From the NCBI RefSeq assembly GCF_001949145.1, contig NW_019091457.1:770986-820809 (forward strand): a stretch of DNA of 49,824 nucleotides, in the 5' to 3' direction. This stretch comes from Acanthaster planci. Its lineage: Eukaryota; Echinodermata; Asteroidea; Valvatida; Acanthasteridae. This document shows positions 48,553 through 49,824 of the stretch, piece after piece. Within the stretch, counting starts at the first letter, position 1, and each line of letters opens with the position of its first letter. A program made the translations under genes and the position numbers. Under the pieces are notes generated by a model. That model was not told the DNA's origin. It was given only the letters and a program-made list of their open reading frames with translations, and made no database searches.

Positions 48553-49824
48553 ATTCATGGCCATATGCGTAATGTAATCCCAGAAAAAAACCTTAGCCTA
48601 ATATTAAATTAAAGCTCTTCCAATGCAAAGAGTCACCATCAGGCCAACTAGTTTGCCCTCTTGTATCGTTTCCTTTGGTTATTCACGGTTGTTTCAATAC
48701 ACTATAAAATTGATCACAGAGCTGCTTTCTTAAGAGTAGTTCCAATGGATTGAGCAATTTTCGAGTTGCAAACTTAAACAGAAAGCCCCTAAAATAAGCA
48801 GTGTCCTCTTTCACTGACATCACTGCAACAGCACCGTCAGTCGTCAGGAGAGGTATGGAAATGTTTTGATGGTTTACCAGGTGCTCTGTTCGAAGAGACT
48901 ACCCCCCGAACAGAATGCTTAACATTAGACAAACGGTTACGAGGGGTTGAAAGTTGCATAAAATAATGTTCCCAAGTAAAATTTATGCCATGAACCTTAA
49001 AGATGGAGTGGTTAGTATTGGTTGAGAACTCATTACTGTGATTGTGAGTCCTCCAAAGACGTTTACACGGGCTGGTGACGAGGAGGAACTAATCAGAATA
49101 ATTTTATTGTTATTTAAACGCTTTATCGAAGACTTTGAATCTTGGCATGGACGAAAATAGTTCTTGGTAATTTTTACCTTCATGCGGTGCAAATTTAATC
49201 CTAGGAGAGCTGGGCTTTTCTGAGCCATCTAAAACAGCCGGGGCCCGTACGATCTCGGCTGTCCCGTACTTTATCCTACTGAAACTTGACAAGCATGTAC
49301 TAATATTCAACCTAAATATACATAGGAAGTTTTAATTGAGTTTTTTGGTGTGGTCATTTACATTTCATGGGCTCAGGCGTGTTGACCCGTATCCATGCTC
49401 TGAGTACGTCAAAGCTGGCCTGTCTCGGAAAACTTGGCACATCGCAAGAACTGTGCCTCCGATTTTTATAAAATTGGTGTCGAAATTATTGTTAAGACGT
49501 CACTGGAAAAAAGTTGAAGGCTCAGCACAGCACAGCAAGAACGCATTGCGACGATATCGCAGGAAAGTCTGCTCCAGGTCATTTGAGGGTTGATACGAGG
49601 AGAACGTGGAGTCATATAGCATAATGGTTCATGCCAAAGTAGGCTTTCGTAACAATACCTGGCGGAGTGTCAACCCGAGCTCCTCCGGAGCAAGGTTTCT
49701 GATAGATCAAGAACTGATATCGTCCGAAAGACTGGAAGTCAAACCGAGCAGTTTCCAAGCTTAACTCTTTCCAAACCCAGGATAAAGCAGAGGATGCAAT
49801 CGTTTGGAACTGAAACCGAAGGCT

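Larger units (their letters stand above)
42800..49824. other. Non-coding region to the window end
   Basis: No recognisable gene. It holds TTTTTATTGTGG and CATAAAAC (opposed Cdx/posterior-Hox-like sites, about 42786-42807), the (GAAA)n tract, the 67-nt hairpin, the Myb-like pair, a GC-rich segment at about 48.06-48.27 kb and the octamer palindrome. Nothing further was recognised from 48.6 to 49.8 kb. Confidence 0.5.

Noticed and set aside
1-49824. Search for a Tlx or other NK-cluster homeobox neighbour
   Set aside because: Only one WFQN-type helix 3 is visible in the translations, so no second homeobox is supported in this window.

Overview
The window looks like nuclear DNA from an animal. 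It is mostly non-coding, has one gap of 369 N, and carries spliced coding sequence with animal-type splice sites, homopolymer tracts, pentanucleotide microsatellites and fragments of dispersed repeats. The one gene I can identify with confidence is a ladybird-type (Lbx) homeobox gene on the minus strand, made of two coding exons: exon 1 at 10424-9977 and exon 2 at 6227-5440, separated by an intron of about 3.75 kb. It encodes about 411 residues in this order: an eh1-type repressor motif (FFIKDIL), the Lbx-specific block just before the intron (ALEELANKTFTGLE...), an Lbx-class homeodomain with TWFQN in helix 3, and a long acidic and His-rich tail. An in-frame stop lies 18 nt upstream of the start codon and a good TATA box lies about 87 bp upstream, so the 5' end is well defined. 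I cannot name the species. An invertebrate, perhaps an invertebrate deuterostome, fits best, but this is inference.

Layout: 1-5439 is the 3' flank of Lbx, with no recognisable gene. 5440-10424 is Lbx; its intron holds an (AAAAC)9 tract almost touching the 5' splice site, a GC-rich hairpin and a first-exon-like AAGATGGCGGC...GTGAGT site on the other strand. 10425-10960 is the Lbx promoter and upstream region: TATA box, a TCACTTAAGTGA palindrome, and a cluster of CCAAT, TAAT and octamer-like sites. 10960-17371 is non-coding, followed by the gap at 17372-17740. 17741-49824 is a gene-poor stretch with no recognisable coding exon. It contains a GTGTTA/TAACAC hairpin element (24.05-24.17 kb), an eroded minisatellite of about 29-30 bp period (24.49-24.95 kb), a tRNA-like relic (29.56-29.63 kb), two dispersed repeat pairs (31.9/35.1 kb and 32.4/33.7 kb), several large hairpins, and islands of CpG-rich or homeodomain-site-rich sequence that look like candidate regulatory elements.

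A single developmental regulator in a wide gene desert is the usual setting for long-range enhancers. Two genome-scale motifs stand out: at least eight CTCF-like AGRKGGCR sites in mixed orientation, and about eleven copies of the palindrome TACATGTA. Both counts were made by eye and need a proper scan. No CRISPR array, operon, rRNA or intact transposase or reverse transcriptase was seen.
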